Shown here: one piece after another, positions 1 to 9,079 of the stretch | Position numbering within the stretch: position 1 is the stretch's first letter | Layout: each line of letters begins with the position of its first letter | Program-made: the position numbers and the translations under genes | DNA from: Microbacterium sp. SORGH_AS_0428 | GTDB taxonomy: Bacteria; Actinomycetota; Actinomycetes; Actinomycetales; Microbacteriaceae | Assembly (NCBI RefSeq): GCF_031453615.1 | Contig: NZ_JAVIZT010000001.1 | Span: forward strand, 1,240,001 to 1,304,000 | DNA: 64,000 nucleotides | Direction: 5' to 3' | Notes under the pieces: generated by a model | What the model was told of the DNA's origin: nothing | What the model saw: the letters and a program-made list of their open reading frames with translations, nothing else | The model's database searches: none

Positions 1-3000
1 ATCGTCACCTGCACGGTCGTGCCGTCGCCGATGAGGACCTTCGCGGTACCGTCGCCGTTGTCCACGACGCCTGTGCCGGAGAAGGCGACCGCGCCCCAGG
101 CCACGTCGGGCAGGGTCGGCGGCGTCTTCTCGCGCACCAGGACCGTCGATCCGGTGGGCAGCGTCGCGGGTCCCGCGACGGTGTCGCCGTCGGTGACCTC
201 GGCGAGGTCGGTCCACGTCGCGCCGCCGTCCGTGGAGTACTGGGCGACGAAGGCCGTCGACGCGGGCACCCGCGAGGCGCCGGGCCCGGTGACGTCCTTG
301 GTGATCGAGAAGGTACCGGTCAGGAGTGTCGAGGGGTTGGTGAGCGTGAGCGCGGTGTCGGTGCCGTCGCCGACGGTCACCGTCGCCGTGCCGTCGCCGT
401 TGTCGCCGGCGCTCCAGGTGGGAGTCGCGAAGGCGACGCTCGGATCGGCGCCCGTGATGGTGGGCTCGCTCAGGGTCACCACGGTGCCGTAGGGCAGCGG
501 AAGACTCGTCGCCTTCCAGGCCGCGCTCTTCAGCTCGAGCGTTCCACTGCCGGCGGCCGAGGAGTACGCGACCGTGAAGACGGCGTCCTCGAGCTGATCC
601 GAAGTCAGCGTGAAGTCGCCCGTGACCTGCTTGGTCACGGTGATCGTGCCGGGCGCGAACAGGGTGTTCGTCACGACGAGGGCGAGCGTCGTGCCCGTCC
701 CGGTCAGTGCGCGGTAGCCATCGGCATCCGCTGCACCCGCTCCGGTCACGGCGTACGACTTCACCTTGGAGTCGTTCTCGGAGAGCTTGATGCGGGTTCC
801 GACGGGCACGGTGAACGTGCCGGAGACCTCACCCGCTTCGAGGGTCACGCTGTTCTGCGTCAGCGGGGGCGAGAGGGAGCCGCCGCGGAAGTCGCGTGCA
901 GCGAGATCGATCGTGAACTGCTGTCCGTCGGTCGCGGCGCCGCCCGAGGCGTCGATGTCCTTCTCCACCGTGAACGGAACGTTCGCGATGAAACCGGCGT
1001 CGATCGTGTGGTCGTTGAATCCGGCTCCGGCGATCGTCACCGAGGCCACTCCGGATGCGTCCGCGTCGGAGTCGACGGCCCGATCACCGCCCGCGGCGGT
1101 CTTCGTGAACGACGCGTCCTGCCAGCGCACGGCGCCGAAGCTCGTCGCGTTGGGTCCGCGCAGGTCCATGGTGCCCGAGGCGGGCTTCACGAAGGTCACC
1201 GTGTAGTCGCCGGAGGTGGCGAAGCCGTCGGCGTCGGAGCGGAAGTAGTACTCGCCGTTCTCGTCGGTCACCTTGGTGGCGACCACGGTTCCGGTGCTGT
1301 CGCGCAGTTCGACCGTCACGCCCGCGATCGACGGCTCATCGGCATCCTGGATGCCGTCCTGGTCGGCATCGAACCAGACGCGGTTGCCGATCTCGACCGG
1401 CGCCTCCCGCGCGACCAGCGCGACGGCGCCGAGACCGCCGCCCTTCTGGAACGTCCCGTCGGGCGAGGGCGTGCCGCCGCCGTCGGCGGTCTGCTCATAG
1501 CCGGAGAGCGAGCGGCCGTTGTTCTGGTTGAACCACTGCAGGCCGCCCAAGCGGATGCCGCCGAGCGGGTCGTAGGTCGTCGCGACGACCTCACCGGTAC
1601 CCCGCATGCCGATGACCGAACCGAGGGTGTTCTCCCGGTGATAGGTTCCGCTGCCGAGGTTCTGGCGGTCGTCGTAGAACTCGCGCCCGCCGGGTCCTTC
1701 GGGCGTCGCGCCCACGGCCGCGGTGCGCGTGCCCACCACGCCGTTGTTCTCCATGACGAAGCCCGCTCCGCTGGGCGCCGCGATCAGCAGGTCGCCGCCG
1801 GATGCGGTCTCGTAGGAGCCGGTGCTCACCGTGCCCCAGTTGCGGTTGCCGCCCTGGATCGCGGTGCGGTCGAGCAGAGCAAGGCTCAGGTAGCCCTCGT
1901 CGTCGAAGTACAGGCTCGACAGGATCGGCTGGGGGTAGATGTGCCAGCCCCCGTTGGGCTCACTGACCGAGCCCCCCGTCCACGTCCACGTGTCGGTCCA
2001 CGTGTTCCAGCGCTTGGCCTGCGTGCTGAGTGCGCCCAGTGCGACGTCGCCCTTGGCGTAGCCGAGCGACGAGGAGAGCACCTCGGTCCAGGTGCCGGGC
2101 GCGGCTGCGGGCGTCGAGAGCACGTGCAGCGACAGGCCCGCGGCGGCGGCCGAGACTCCGGGGCGAGAACCGGACGCGGTCTCGCCGGAGTCGACGTAGC
2201 CGACATAGATCGACCCGTTGTGCACCGTGACGGCCCAGGGGCGTTGGCCGTCGCCGAGCCCCAGATCCCAGGACGTGTAGCCGGTCGGCGTGACGGAGGG
2301 GTCGGAGACGTCGATCGAGTACAGCTTCTTGTCGTGGAGGTTGATGAAGAACAGCGTCGAGCCGTCGGCCGAGAGGGCGACGCCGCCGACGCCGATCTTT
2401 CCGGCCTTCTCGAAGCCGTCCACATCGTGGGTCGCGGTGGTCGCGGAGGTGAGTCCGCGAGCGGCGTTCGTCGCCGCCGTGCCGAGATCGATCCCCAGAG
2501 CGGTCAGATCGAGCCACGGGGTGACAGAGCCGGCATCCGAGGGCTTGCCGTCGGCGCCGAGCACGTCGCTGACCCGGTAGACGCCGCCGATGCCGAGCGA
2601 TCCGAGTCCGCTCTGACGCTTGTACGTCGCGAAGGCGAAGACGCTGTTGGACTGCGGATGGTAGACGACGCTCGAGACCGCGCCGACCTCGCCGAAGGTC
2701 GCGAGGGTCGTGAGATTCGCGAATCCGGACGGCTGCGCGCCCCGGTAGCTCGCCTCGTACGGCAGCGCCGTGATGGCTGCGCCGTTGATGGCCGCCGGGG
2801 AGCCGCCCTGCGCCGTCGTCGGGGTGCCCGCCCGCTGGATGGACGTGACGATCGGCGCCTCGGCCTGGGAGTAGTCGCCCGGCTGGTTGAGCGCGAAGTC
2901 GACCCCGGACTGCCCGACCGTGGCGAACTGCACGCTCGTGCCGTTGCTTCCCGCCGTGCTCGTGCCGCTCGGCTGATACATCTGCGGCCAGCCCGAGAAC

Positions 3001-3347
3001 TGCACCCCGACGGCCGGGCTGCTCGCCGCGGAGGCGTCGATCGCATAGGTGCCGTCGGCGGCGGACTGAGCCTGGCCGAGCACGCTGCCGGCGCCGTCGA
3101 CGACGGTCACCGTCACGCCTGCGAGCCCACGGTCGTTCGCCTGTCCGGTTCCTGCGGCGTTGCCGGTGTCGAAGAAGCCGTTGCCGTTGAAGTCACGGAA
3201 GACGGTTCCACGCACCTCGTCCTGGGGTGCGGCCGATGCGGGTGCCGCGGCGGCGACGCCGGCGCCGGTGAGGGCGAGCGTCCACGCCATCGCTGCGCCG
3301 AGCAGACGCCGGCGAGCGTGTCTAGGGCGGGCAAGGGCAGTGGGCAT
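1..3347 (-). CDS. Secreted SdrD_B/DUF5979 repeat surface protein (C-terminus outside window)
   Basis: Large extracellular, probably wall-attached protein; at least 1,115 residues are visible and the frame is still open at base 1. The ATG at 3347 follows GGAGG (about 3354-3358) with good spacing and opens a signal peptide of about 40 residues (Arg-rich start, hydrophobic core, Ala-x-Ala end). An SdrD_B-like segment follows ([17 protein letters not shown]), then a long propeller-like region with phrases such as [13 protein letters not shown], then a second SdrD_B domain near residue 650 ([19 protein letters not shown]), then tandem DUF5979-type domains from about residue 790 ([27 protein letters not shown]). 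SdrD_B and DUF5979 domains are known from adhesive actinobacterial surface proteins; adhesion is inferred. A C-terminal LPXTG signal is expected beyond the window but unseen. It diverges from the DyP operon across 189 bp. Confidence 0.85.
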   Translation of the reverse strand, partial: MPTALARPRHARRRLLGAAMAWTLALTGAGVAAAAPASAAPQDEVRGTVFRDFNGNGFFDTGNAAGTGQANDRGLAGVTVTVVDGAGSVLGQAQSAADGTYAIDASAASSPAVGVQFSGWPQMYQPSGTSTAGSNGTSVQFATVGQSGVDFALNQPGDYSQAEAPIVTSIQRAGTPTTAQGGSPAAINGAAITALPYEASYRGAQPSGFANLTTLATFGEVGAVSSVVYHPQSNSVFAFATYKRQSGLGSLGIGGVYRVSDVLGADGKPSDAGSVTPWLDLTALGIDLGTAATNAARGLTSATTATHDVDGFEKAGKIGVGGVALSADGSTLFFINLHDKKLYSIDVSDPSVTPTGYTSWDLGLGDGQRPWAVTVHNGSIYVGYVDSGETASGSRPGVSAAAAGLSLHVLSTPAAAPGTWTEVLSSSLGYAKGDVALGALSTQAKRWNTWTDTWTWTGGSVSEPNGGWHIYPQPILSSLYFDDEGYLSLALLDRTAIQGGNRNWGTVSTGSYETASGGDLLIAAPSGAGFVMENNGVVGTRTAAVGATPEGPGGREFYDDRQNLGSGTYHRENTLGSVIGMRGTGEVVATTYDPLGGIRLGGLQWFNQNNGRSLSGYEQTADGGGTPSPDGTFQKGGGLGAVALVAREAPVEIGNRVWFDADQDGIQDADEPSIAGVTVELRDSTGTVVATKVTDENGEYYFRSDADGFATSGDYTVTFVKPASGTMDLRGPNATSFGAVRWQDASFTKTAAGGDRAVDSDADASGVASVTIAGAGFNDHTIDAGFIANVPFTVEKDIDASGGAATDGQQFTIDLAARDFRGGSLSPPLTQNSVTLEAGEVSGTFTVPVGTRIKLSENDSKVKSYAVTGAGAADADGYRALTGTGTTLALVVTNTLFAPGTITVTKQVTGDFTLTSDQLEDAVFTVAYSSAAGSGTLELKSAAWKATSLPLPYGTVVTLSEPTITGADPSVAFATPTWSAGDNGDGTATVTVGDGTDTALTLTNPSTLLTGTFSITKDVTGPGASRVPASTAFVAQYSTDGGATWTDLAEVTDGDTVAGPATLPTGSTVLVREKTPPTLPDVAWGAVAFSGTGVVDNGDGTAKVLIGDGTTVQVT

Positions 3348-3465
3348 GGCAGTCCTCCGGCGGAGTCTCGGACGGGCGTGCGAGAACAGGCGATGTCCCC
3401 CCTCGGGCAGGGAGGACATCTCAGGCTCTCGTTCGGATCGGGTGTCCAGCCGGGTGAGCCGGGTA

Positions 3466-3485
3466 TTTCACCCGCCCTTTCACCC
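3466..3485. promoter_or_regulatory. Direct repeat TTTCACCC x2, 12-bp period (site A1)
   Basis: Two TTTCACCC units begin at 3466 and 3478, preceded by GCCGGGTA. The site lies between the divergent adhesin (start 3347) and the beta-helix/DyP operon (start 3537), about 40-60 bp before the plus-strand -10. Nearly the same block recurs at 7042-7067. The arrangement fits a tandem-binding regulator, possibly an activator because the plus promoter has no recognisable -35. The protein that binds is unknown. Confidence 0.5.
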
Positions 3486-3524
3486 GCATCCGATGCCGAC
3501 GCGGGCACCGGCGCTCTGCACGGT

Positions 3525-3530
3525 TAGTAT
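3525..3530 (+). promoter_or_regulatory. -10 box TAGTAT, probably leaderless
   Basis: TAGTAT ends six bases before the ATG at 3537, so transcription would start at or next to the start codon. No Shine-Dalgarno sequence precedes that ATG and no TTGACA-like -35 stands 16-18 bp upstream. A leaderless mRNA driven by an activator at site A1 fits best. Confidence 0.45.
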
Positions 3531-3536
3531 CCGGTC

Positions 3537-4844
3537 ATGCCTGCTTCCTCGAGGGGCCGTCTCGCGGCCGCTCTTGCTGCCCTCGCCCTGGCCGCATCCG
3601 CCCTCACCGCCTGCGCCGCTGAATCCGCGCCGCTCGAGACGGTCGCCGTGCCGGCGGATGCGCCCACGATCTCCGAGGCCGTGGCACGGGTCGCCGAAGG
3701 CGGGCTCATCCTCGTCTCACCGGGCGTCTATCCGGAGCAGGTCCTGGTCGACAAGCCGGGAGTGACCGTGCGCGGTCTCGATCGCAACGACACCGTCGTC
3801 GATGGCGAGGGGCAGCGACCCTATGGGATCGTCGCGATCGCCGACGGCGTGAGCGTCGAGAACCTGACCGTGACGGGAGCGACCTTCTACGGCGTGCTGG
3901 TCACGGGACTCCACGACGAGAACGGGCCCACGGCGCACGGCGGCGGCGGATACACGCACCTGGATCCGGAGAAGTTCCCGCCGGTGCAGCGCTTCTTGAT
4001 CGATCACGTCACGGCGTACAACAACGGGCTGTACGGTCTGTACGCCTTCGACGCCCAGCACGGCGTGATCTCGAACTCGTACGCCTCCGGCTCCGCCGAC
4101 AGCGGGATCTACGTCGGACAGTGCCGCGACTGCGACATCACCGTCAGAGACAACATCGCCGAGAACAACGCCGTCGGTTTCGAGAACGCGAACGCCTCCG
4201 ACAGCGTGTACATCTTGGGCAACCGCTTCACCCGCAACCGCGTCGGTCTGACACTGATCTCCAACTACCAGGAGGCCTTCGTCCCGCAGTCGGGCAACAC
4301 GGTCGTCGGCAACCTCGTCTCGGACAACGTCGAACCCACCTCTCCCGTGCAGGCAGACGGCGGGTTCGGGATCGGGATCGGGATCAGCGGCGGCACGAAC
4401 AACGACATCCGCGACAACCGCATCACCGGCAACGCGCGGGCAGGGGTGCTGCTGGCGGGCACAGAGGATCTGCGGGCGCAGGGCAACGCCTTCACCGGCA
4501 ACGCCTTCGAGTCCAACGGCGTGGACACCGCCAACATCTCCGGCCCGCGTGCGCCCGCACAGGGCAACTGCGTCGACCCGGACGCCGCCACGGTGCTGCC
4601 CGCGAGCCTCGCCGCAGACTGCGCGAGCGGCGTGGACCAGCCCGCCGCGGACTCGGCCGAGCTGCCCGCATCCGTCGCGCCGCCCGGCGTCAGCTTCCGC
4701 GCAGTGCCCCCGCCCCCGCCGCAGCCGCAGTTGCCGGACCTCGAGGCTCCCGCGCGCTCGCTCCCCGCCTCGGTGGGCACCCCCGACCTCAGCCGCTACA
4801 CGCTTCCCGCGGCCGATCTGCTCGCCGCCGGGGCGCGCGGATGA
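3537..4844 (+). CDS. Right-handed parallel beta-helix lipoprotein (NosD/pectin-lyase fold)
   Basis: Exported lipoprotein of 435 residues. The N-terminus is a signal peptide ending in the lipobox LTAC (Cys about 25). The body is a right-handed beta-helix of the NosD/CASH type: an opening APTISEAVARVAEGGLILVS segment (parallel beta-helix entry), then rungs rich in Asn-Asn, such as HVTAYNNGLYGLY, DNIAENNAVGFENAN and NTVVGNLVSDN. The last 80 residues are a Pro/Ala-rich tail (PPPPPQPQLP). Such folds bind or cleave carbohydrates or assist periplasmic metalloenzyme maturation; no catalytic set is clear, so function is open. First gene of a three-gene operon, overlapping the next by ATGA. Confidence 0.8.
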   Translation: MPASSRGRLAAALAALALAASALTACAAESAPLETVAVPADAPTISEAVARVAEGGLILVSPGVYPEQVLVDKPGVTVRGLDRNDTVVDGEGQRPYGIVAIADGVSVENLTVTGATFYGVLVTGLHDENGPTAHGGGGYTHLDPEKFPPVQRFLIDHVTAYNNGLYGLYAFDAQHGVISNSYASGSADSGIYVGQCRDCDITVRDNIAENNAVGFENANASDSVYILGNRFTRNRVGLTLISNYQEAFVPQSGNTVVGNLVSDNVEPTSPVQADGGFGIGIGISGGTNNDIRDNRITGNARAGVLLAGTEDLRAQGNAFTGNAFESNGVDTANISGPRAPAQGNCVDPDAATVLPASLAADCASGVDQPAADSAELPASVAPPGVSFRAVPPPPPQPQLPDLEAPARSLPASVGTPDLSRYTLPAADLLAAGARG

Positions 4845-5617
4845 GACGCCGCCTCGCTGCCGCGCTCGCGGTCGCCGCCGTCGCGGTCGCAGCCCTCACC
4901 GGCTGCGCGGCGGCGTCCTCCGAGGATTTCGCCGCCGGCAATGCGCGCCCCCTCACGAGCGAGGAGGCTCAGGATCTCGCGATCATGCGGCTGCGCAATC
5001 AGGATGCGGGCGCTCGCGCGGTCTCGTTCTCGCTCACCGAGAACGGCAGCGAAGCACGCTTCGACGGCTGGTACGACTACGCGACGGCCATCGGCTACGG
5101 ACGCTGGCAGAGCGTCGATCCGCAGCTGCTGGTATGGAACGCGCGGGTCGCGGGCACGCATCCGGCTTCGCCCGCGACGCCGTCCGGCGACGAGGGCCCC
5201 GCGCCGCTGCCCATCCCCGACGCCGATCGACTCGACACCGACTGGGCCGGCGGAGCCCTGGATCCTGCCGGTTCCCGCCGTGATGCGGTGCTGTCGGTCA
5301 TCGCGCAACTCGGTGCCGATCGCCCCGACAACCCGTTGCTGCTGCAGCAGGGCGGAGCGCTCTGGCTCGGCACCCGTGACGTCGACGGCGAGACGCTGAC
5401 CGTCTACGCGGGGCCGGAGAGCGATCAGGTCGCCGCGACGCCCGCCGCCGATCCCGCCGCCGCGACCGTCCGCTACTGGCTCGACGACACCTCTCTCCTG
5501 CGCAGGCTCGATGTGCGCCTCGGCGGAGCCGGGGAGTGGACCACGGTCACGTTCGCGGATGCCGGCGGCGTCTCGCTGCCGGACGTGTTCACCGCCGCGA
5601 CGGGGGCAGCGCCGTGA
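4841..5617 (+). CDS. Small lipoprotein of the DyP operon, unknown function
   Basis: 258 residues, starting at the ATG that overlaps the upstream TGA (ATGA), so the two are probably translated together. A short signal peptide ends in the lipobox LTGC. The mature part has no domain I recognise; it contains a Trp/Tyr-rich region (GWYDYATAIGYGRWQSVDPQ) and a C-terminal part with alternating strands and VRYWLDD/RRLDVRLGG, resembling lipoproteins that form a beta-sandwich. It lies between the beta-helix lipoprotein and the DyP peroxidase, with overlaps on both sides, so it probably acts with them outside the membrane. It is not an EfeO-type protein: no HxxxE motif or cupredoxin domain is evident. 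Confidence 0.8.
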   Translation: MRRRLAAALAVAAVAVAALTGCAAASSEDFAAGNARPLTSEEAQDLAIMRLRNQDAGARAVSFSLTENGSEARFDGWYDYATAIGYGRWQSVDPQLLVWNARVAGTHPASPATPSGDEGPAPLPIPDADRLDTDWAGGALDPAGSRRDAVLSVIAQLGADRPDNPLLLQQGGALWLGTRDVDGETLTVYAGPESDQVAATPAADPAAATVRYWLDDTSLLRRLDVRLGGAGEWTTVTFADAGGVSLPDVFTAATGAAP

Positions 5618-6798
5618 GTGAGACGCCCGCATCCGGGATCAGCCGACGGGCACTGCTGCTGGGCGGGGGCATCGGGCTCGGTGGAGCGGCCCTCGGCGCC
5701 GCTGGCGGGTGGGCGCTGGCACAGAGCCCGGCATTCGCTCCCGATGCCGCGGCGACGTCCGCGACCGCCACCGTCCCCTCGCGGGGCCGCACGCAGGCGG
5801 GCATCGCGCGTCCGGCCACGCCGCAGCGCAACGGACTGGTGGTCGTGGCCGACACCCCCGGGATCACCACGGCGGCGGGCGTGCTCGCGATGCTGGCGGC
5901 CCTCGGCGACCGCATCGACACGCTCACCGACCCGGCGTCCGCCGATCGCATCGTGCTACCCGACGGCCCCGGCGACCTCACGATCACGGTCGGCATCGGC
6001 CCTCGGCTGGTCGCCACGGTCGACGCGTCGCTTCCCGGGGCGGAGGCGCTCCCCCGCTTCGCCAGCGACGCGACGCTGTCCGAAGACATGCGCGGCGGCG
6101 ACCTCCTGGTCTCGGCCTACGCATCGGATGCGGGTGCGCTGCACGCGAGCATCGCCGACGTCCTCGCCGCCGTCGGCGGCGCCGTTCGCCGGTGGACGCA
6201 GCCCTGCGTGCGAGGCGCCGGCCTGGGCACGATCGTGCGCAATCCGCTCGGCTACCACGACGGGATCATCGTGCCCCACACGGACGAGGAGCTGGACGAG
6301 AACGTCTGGATCGCCGACGGCCCCGCAGCAGGCGGGACGATCGCGGTCATCCGACGCCTGCGGCTCGACACCGCCGGTTTCGGCGCGCTCCCCGGTGAGC
6401 GTCAGGATGCGGTCGTCGGCCGCGTCCGCGCCACGGGCGACCCGCTGTCGGGCGGCGGCCCCACGGCCGAGGCGGACCTGACCGCGAAGAGTCCCGACGG
6501 CAGCTACCTCGTCCCGTCGCGCTCCCACGTACGCGCGGCTCATCCCTCGTTCACGGGCAGCCGGCTCATGCTCCGGCGCGGCTACGCGTACAGCAATGCC
6601 GCCGGTCCCGGCGAGGCCCTCGACGACGGCCTGCTGTTCATGTGTTTCCAACGCGAGCTCGACGACTTCGTGCGCACGCAGCATCGCCTCGACGAGACGG
6701 ACGACCTGATGGCCTTCGCCACGCCGACCGCGTCCGCGTCGTTCCTCATCGTTCCGGGACGCACGGACGGCGCCCTCGGCGCGAGCCTGGGCCGTTGA
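5614..6798 (+). CDS. Tat-exported Dyp-type heme peroxidase
   Basis: 394 residues from the GTG overlapping the upstream stop (GTGA). The N-terminus carries a twin-arginine signal (SRRALLLGG, Arg 11-12), so it is probably exported folded with heme. DyP landmarks are present: GYHDG (213-217) matches the GxxDG catalytic motif, with Asp 216 as the acid-base residue; SRSHVRAAHP (about 302-310) carries the likely proximal heme ligand His 305; LRRGYAYS (about 320-327) supplies the distal Arg; GLLFMCFQREL is the usual C-terminal block. This is the EfeB-like class known to oxidise dyes, phenolics or porphyrins. The neighbours are two lipoproteins rather than EfeU/EfeO, so a role in the Efe iron system is not supported. 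Confidence 0.9.
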   Translation: MSETPASGISRRALLLGGGIGLGGAALGAAGGWALAQSPAFAPDAAATSATATVPSRGRTQAGIARPATPQRNGLVVVADTPGITTAAGVLAMLAALGDRIDTLTDPASADRIVLPDGPGDLTITVGIGPRLVATVDASLPGAEALPRFASDATLSEDMRGGDLLVSAYASDAGALHASIADVLAAVGGAVRRWTQPCVRGAGLGTIVRNPLGYHDGIIVPHTDEELDENVWIADGPAAGGTIAVIRRLRLDTAGFGALPGERQDAVVGRVRATGDPLSGGGPTAEADLTAKSPDGSYLVPSRSHVRAAHPSFTGSRLMLRRGYAYSNAAGPGEALDDGLLFMCFQRELDDFVRTQHRLDETDDLMAFATPTASASFLIVPGRTDGALGASLGR

Positions 6799-6801
6799 GA
6801 C

Positions 6802-6918
6802 TCAGAGCGGCAGGGTGCCGCGCATGACGGCGATCGCGCAGAGCAGGACGCTTGCCGCGAGGACGAGGGTCAGACCGAGCATGGCCAGGCGCACAGGGGC
6901 GCGGGAAGAGCGGGGCAT
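6802..6918 (-). CDS. 38-residue single-span membrane peptide
   Basis: A short frame starting at the ATG at 6918 with GGAG about ten bases upstream; the product has a basic start (MPRSSRAPVR), one hydrophobic helix (LAMLGLTLVLAASVLLCAIAV) and a short tail. A longer upstream extension to 7065 is compositionally poor and lacks a ribosome site. It ends three bases from the convergent DyP gene and its promoter region holds repeat site A2, shared with the adhesin/DyP intergenic region. Function unknown; small size keeps certainty moderate. Confidence 0.5.
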   Translation of the reverse strand: MPRSSRAPVRLAMLGLTLVLAASVLLCAIAVMRGTLPL

Positions 6919-7047
6919 AGAGGGCTCCGGGCGGTGAGGGTGCGGTGCCGTCGCAGATCGACGACGCGGCATCGGTCTCCGACGGACGAGATCGGGTGAG
7001 CAGACGCTACCTTCGGCGCCCAGCGGCCCGAACGTCCCTTCGCCGGG

Positions 7048-7067
7048 TTTCACCCGCCGCTTCACCC
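7048..7067. promoter_or_regulatory. Direct repeat TTTCACCC/CTTCACCC, 12-bp period (site A2)
   Basis: TTTCACCC at 7048 and CTTCACCC at 7060, preceded by GCCGGG, match site A1 at 3466-3485 in unit, period and flank. It lies upstream of the small membrane peptide (start 6918) and just downstream of the protease gene. Confidence 0.45.
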
Positions 7068-7075
7068 CGGCCCGC

Positions 7076-8023
7076 TCAGGCCGCGACGATCCCCCCGTTC
7101 AGCCCCGCGAGGGTCCCGACGACGGCGAGCGCGACGAACGAGCCGTTGAAGACGATGTGGGCGATGAGCGCCGCCCAGAATCTGCCCGTGACCAGCACGA
7201 GCACAGACGTTGCGAGCCCGAACAGTGCGATGGATGCGGCGCCTGCCGCCCCGCCGGACAGCGAACCGGTGAACTGGTGGAGCAACAGGAAGATGCCCGT
7301 GCTGATCAGGGCGGCTCCCGCGCCGGCGACCGACGGCGACCGCGTGAGGCGACGGAACACGGTGTACAGCGCGACGAGCAGGAAACCGCGGAAGAAGAAC
7401 TCCTCCACGACGGGAGAGATGACCACGGGCACGACGGCGTCCACGATCCAGTCCACGCCCGACAGGCCGCCGTTGGTCGTGGACAACGCGGGCCAGAGCG
7501 CGGCGCCGCGCTCCGCCTGCTCGAACCAGCCGCTGATCAGGCGCAGGCCGAGTCCGAGGAACAGCCCGAAGAGCAGGTCCGTCGCCCGGAAGCGCAGGAG
7601 GCCGCGCGGCACCGAACGCGAGTAGGCGATCACGACAGGAACGATCATCGAGGCCCAGAGCACGATGCTGCCGACCCATCCGCCCGGGGTGCCGCCGATC
7701 AGCGTCGACGCCGCCGTCGCGATCAACAGGCCCGCGCCGAGCCCCATGAGCGCGCCGCCCACCAGCAGCCAGCTCCACCGCTGCGTCGTGGTGCCGCCCT
7801 GCAGCCAGACGCGCGGTGCGCGCGGACGCCGCCGCCGGGGACGACGCTCGGGTTCCGGCTGCTCGTCGATCTCCGCCTCGACGAGACCGAGGTTCTCGAA
7901 TCGCCCCGCGCTCACCGCTGCATCCCGGCGGTGAGCGGTCCACGCTCCGTCCGCGGCGCGCTCGAAGCGCGGGGAACGATAGGCGTCGGACTCGCCGGTG
8001 CCCGGCTCGGTAGGATCGCTCAC
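7076..8023 (-). CDS. CPBP family intramembrane metalloprotease
   Basis: 315 residues from the GTG at 8023; an in-frame ATG at 8065 would bring the start almost onto the divergent phosphatase gene and is less likely. After about 75 acidic and Arg-rich cytosolic residues there are about eight membrane helices. The three CPBP (Abi) motifs are visible: EEFFFRG (EExxxR), FLLLH (FxxxH) and HIVFN (HxxxN), which are the metal and catalytic residues of CAAX-prenyl-protease/bacteriocin-processing-like enzymes. Substrate unknown; family members process peptides or confer self-immunity. No peptide gene is recognisable next to it apart from the downstream 38-residue membrane peptide, which could be tested as a partner. 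Confidence 0.88.
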   Translation of the reverse strand: MSDPTEPGTGESDAYRSPRFERAADGAWTAHRRDAAVSAGRFENLGLVEAEIDEQPEPERRPRRRRPRAPRVWLQGGTTTQRWSWLLVGGALMGLGAGLLIATAASTLIGGTPGGWVGSIVLWASMIVPVVIAYSRSVPRGLLRFRATDLLFGLFLGLGLRLISGWFEQAERGAALWPALSTTNGGLSGVDWIVDAVVPVVISPVVEEFFFRGFLLVALYTVFRRLTRSPSVAGAGAALISTGIFLLLHQFTGSLSGGAAGAASIALFGLATSVLVLVTGRFWAALIAHIVFNGSFVALAVVGTLAGLNGGIVAA

Positions 8024-8070
8024 AGGGGCCAGGTTACCGGGCGGGGCCCGGCGGACAGGAGACACCGGCG

Positions 8071-8667
8071 ATGCTCGAGGTACTGACGGTGTGCACCGGC
8101 AACATCTGCCGCTCGCCGTTCGCCGAGGTGATCCTCCGCGACGAGCTGGGGCGCACGGGCATCACGGCGGCGAGCGCCGGGGTGAAGGCACTCGTCGACC
8201 AGCCCATGACGCCCGAGGCGGCAGCGCTCGCCCACGCCTACGGCGTCCCCGAGGACCTGATCGACGCGCACCGCGCGCGCTGGTTGAACGAGAGCCATCT
8301 GCGCACGCCCGCACTCGTGCTGGCGATGACGCGCGAGCACCGCCGCGCGGTCGTCGAGCTCGCTCCCTCCGCGACGCGCCGCACCTTCACGGTGCGCGAG
8401 CTCGCCCGCCTGGCCGCGCACGTGCCGGACGACGATGCCCGCTCGGTGGCCGACGCAGCGGGATCCGATCCGCGCGCGCGGCTGGACGCGTTGCTCGCCC
8501 ACCTCGTCGCAGTGCGCGGCGAGATCGAGGCCCCGGCCGATCCCTCGCTCGACGACGTCGTGGACCCCTACCGCCGAGAGTGGCAGGTGTACGAGCAGAT
8601 GGCGTCCGAGCTGATGCCCGCTCTGGGCGAGACGGTACGACTGCTCGCCATGGCCGTGCGAACGTGA
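8071..8667 (+). CDS. Low-molecular-weight protein-tyrosine phosphatase
   Basis: 198 residues; ATG preceded by AGGAG at a good distance. The P-loop VCTGNICRSP (Cys 8, Arg 14) starts the protein as in all LMW-PTPs, and the C-terminal DPYR (Asp about 169) is the general acid loop. The middle is somewhat longer than in the 150-residue E. coli Wzb type. In polysaccharide systems this family removes phosphate from BY-kinase tyrosine tails; such a kinase lies at 20620-22077 and the polysaccharide genes follow, so that pairing is a reasonable inference although they are not in one operon. A strong minus-strand promoter just after the stop would produce antisense RNA here. Confidence 0.9.
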   Translation: MLEVLTVCTGNICRSPFAEVILRDELGRTGITAASAGVKALVDQPMTPEAAALAHAYGVPEDLIDAHRARWLNESHLRTPALVLAMTREHRRAVVELAPSATRRTFTVRELARLAAHVPDDDARSVADAAGSDPRARLDALLAHLVAVRGEIEAPADPSLDDVVDPYRREWQVYEQMASELMPALGETVRLLAMAVRT

Positions 8668-8671
8668 CGGA

Positions 8672-8700
8672 TCATTAGAGTTTTCAACCGTTTGCGTCAA
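8672..8700 (-). promoter_or_regulatory. Consensus promoter TTGACG-17 bp-TAATGA, antisense to the phosphatase gene
   Basis: On the minus strand TTGACG (8700-8695) and TAATGA (8677-8672) are separated by exactly 17 bp in an unusually AT-rich stretch. Transcription would run left through the phosphatase gene in antisense, toward the protease gene. It is the best sigma70-type promoter match I saw in the window. Confidence 0.5.
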
Positions 8701-8771
8701 GAGGTCTGCACCGACTCCCAGAGTTCTGCCAGAGTGGTGCGGTCAACCCGTCTCGAGCAAAAGGACTCCTC

Positions 8772-9032
8772 ATGACTCAGCAGCCCGCTCCCGGCGTCGA
8801 CTACCCGGGCAAGACTCTCGGGGTCGTCGGCCTGGTCGTCGCGATCTTCTTCAACGTCATCGGCCTCATCATCTCCGCCATCGCCTTCAACCAGTCGAAG
8901 AAGGCCGGCTACAAGAACACGCCCGCCCTCGTCGGCATCATCATCGGGGCCGTGCTCTTCGCCCTGGGAGTCATCCTCTGGATCGTCGCCATCGCCGCCG
9001 GCGTCGCCGCGGTGAACATGAACAGCTACTGA
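8772..9032 (+). CDS. DUF4190-like two-helix membrane protein
   Basis: 86 residues. After MTQQPAPGVDYPGKT there are two hydrophobic helices (LGVVGLVVAIFFNVIGLII and LVGIIIGAVLFALGVILWIV) separated by a short basic loop (FNQSKKAGYKN). This is the usual layout of DUF4190/DUF4064-type proteins of actinobacteria, whose role is unknown. It stands alone, with a strong terminator right after it. Confidence 0.75.
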   Translation: MTQQPAPGVDYPGKTLGVVGLVVAIFFNVIGLIISAIAFNQSKKAGYKNTPALVGIIIGAVLFALGVILWIVAIAAGVAAVNMNSY

Positions 9033-9043
9033 GATCACCCCAC

Positions 9044-9079
9044 ACGAGGGGCCGCATCCGTTCGGATGCGGCCCCTCGT
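9044..9079 (+). terminator. Rho-independent-type hairpin
   Basis: Sixteen-bp perfect stem (ACGAGGGGCCGCATCC, 9044-9059, and its complement 9064-9079) with loop GTTC, 11 bases after the DUF4190 stop. There is no long T run, as is common in high-GC actinobacteria. Confidence 0.8.

Noticed and set aside
1008..3527. Long plus-strand open frame (839 codons) opposite the adhesin
   Set aside because: Arg/Ala/Gly-rich shadow of the minus-strand adhesin frame, which has a signal peptide, ribosome site and known domains.
5614..6798. EfeUOB-type ferrous iron uptake system
   Set aside because: The DyP is EfeB-like, but neither neighbour resembles EfeO or EfeU.
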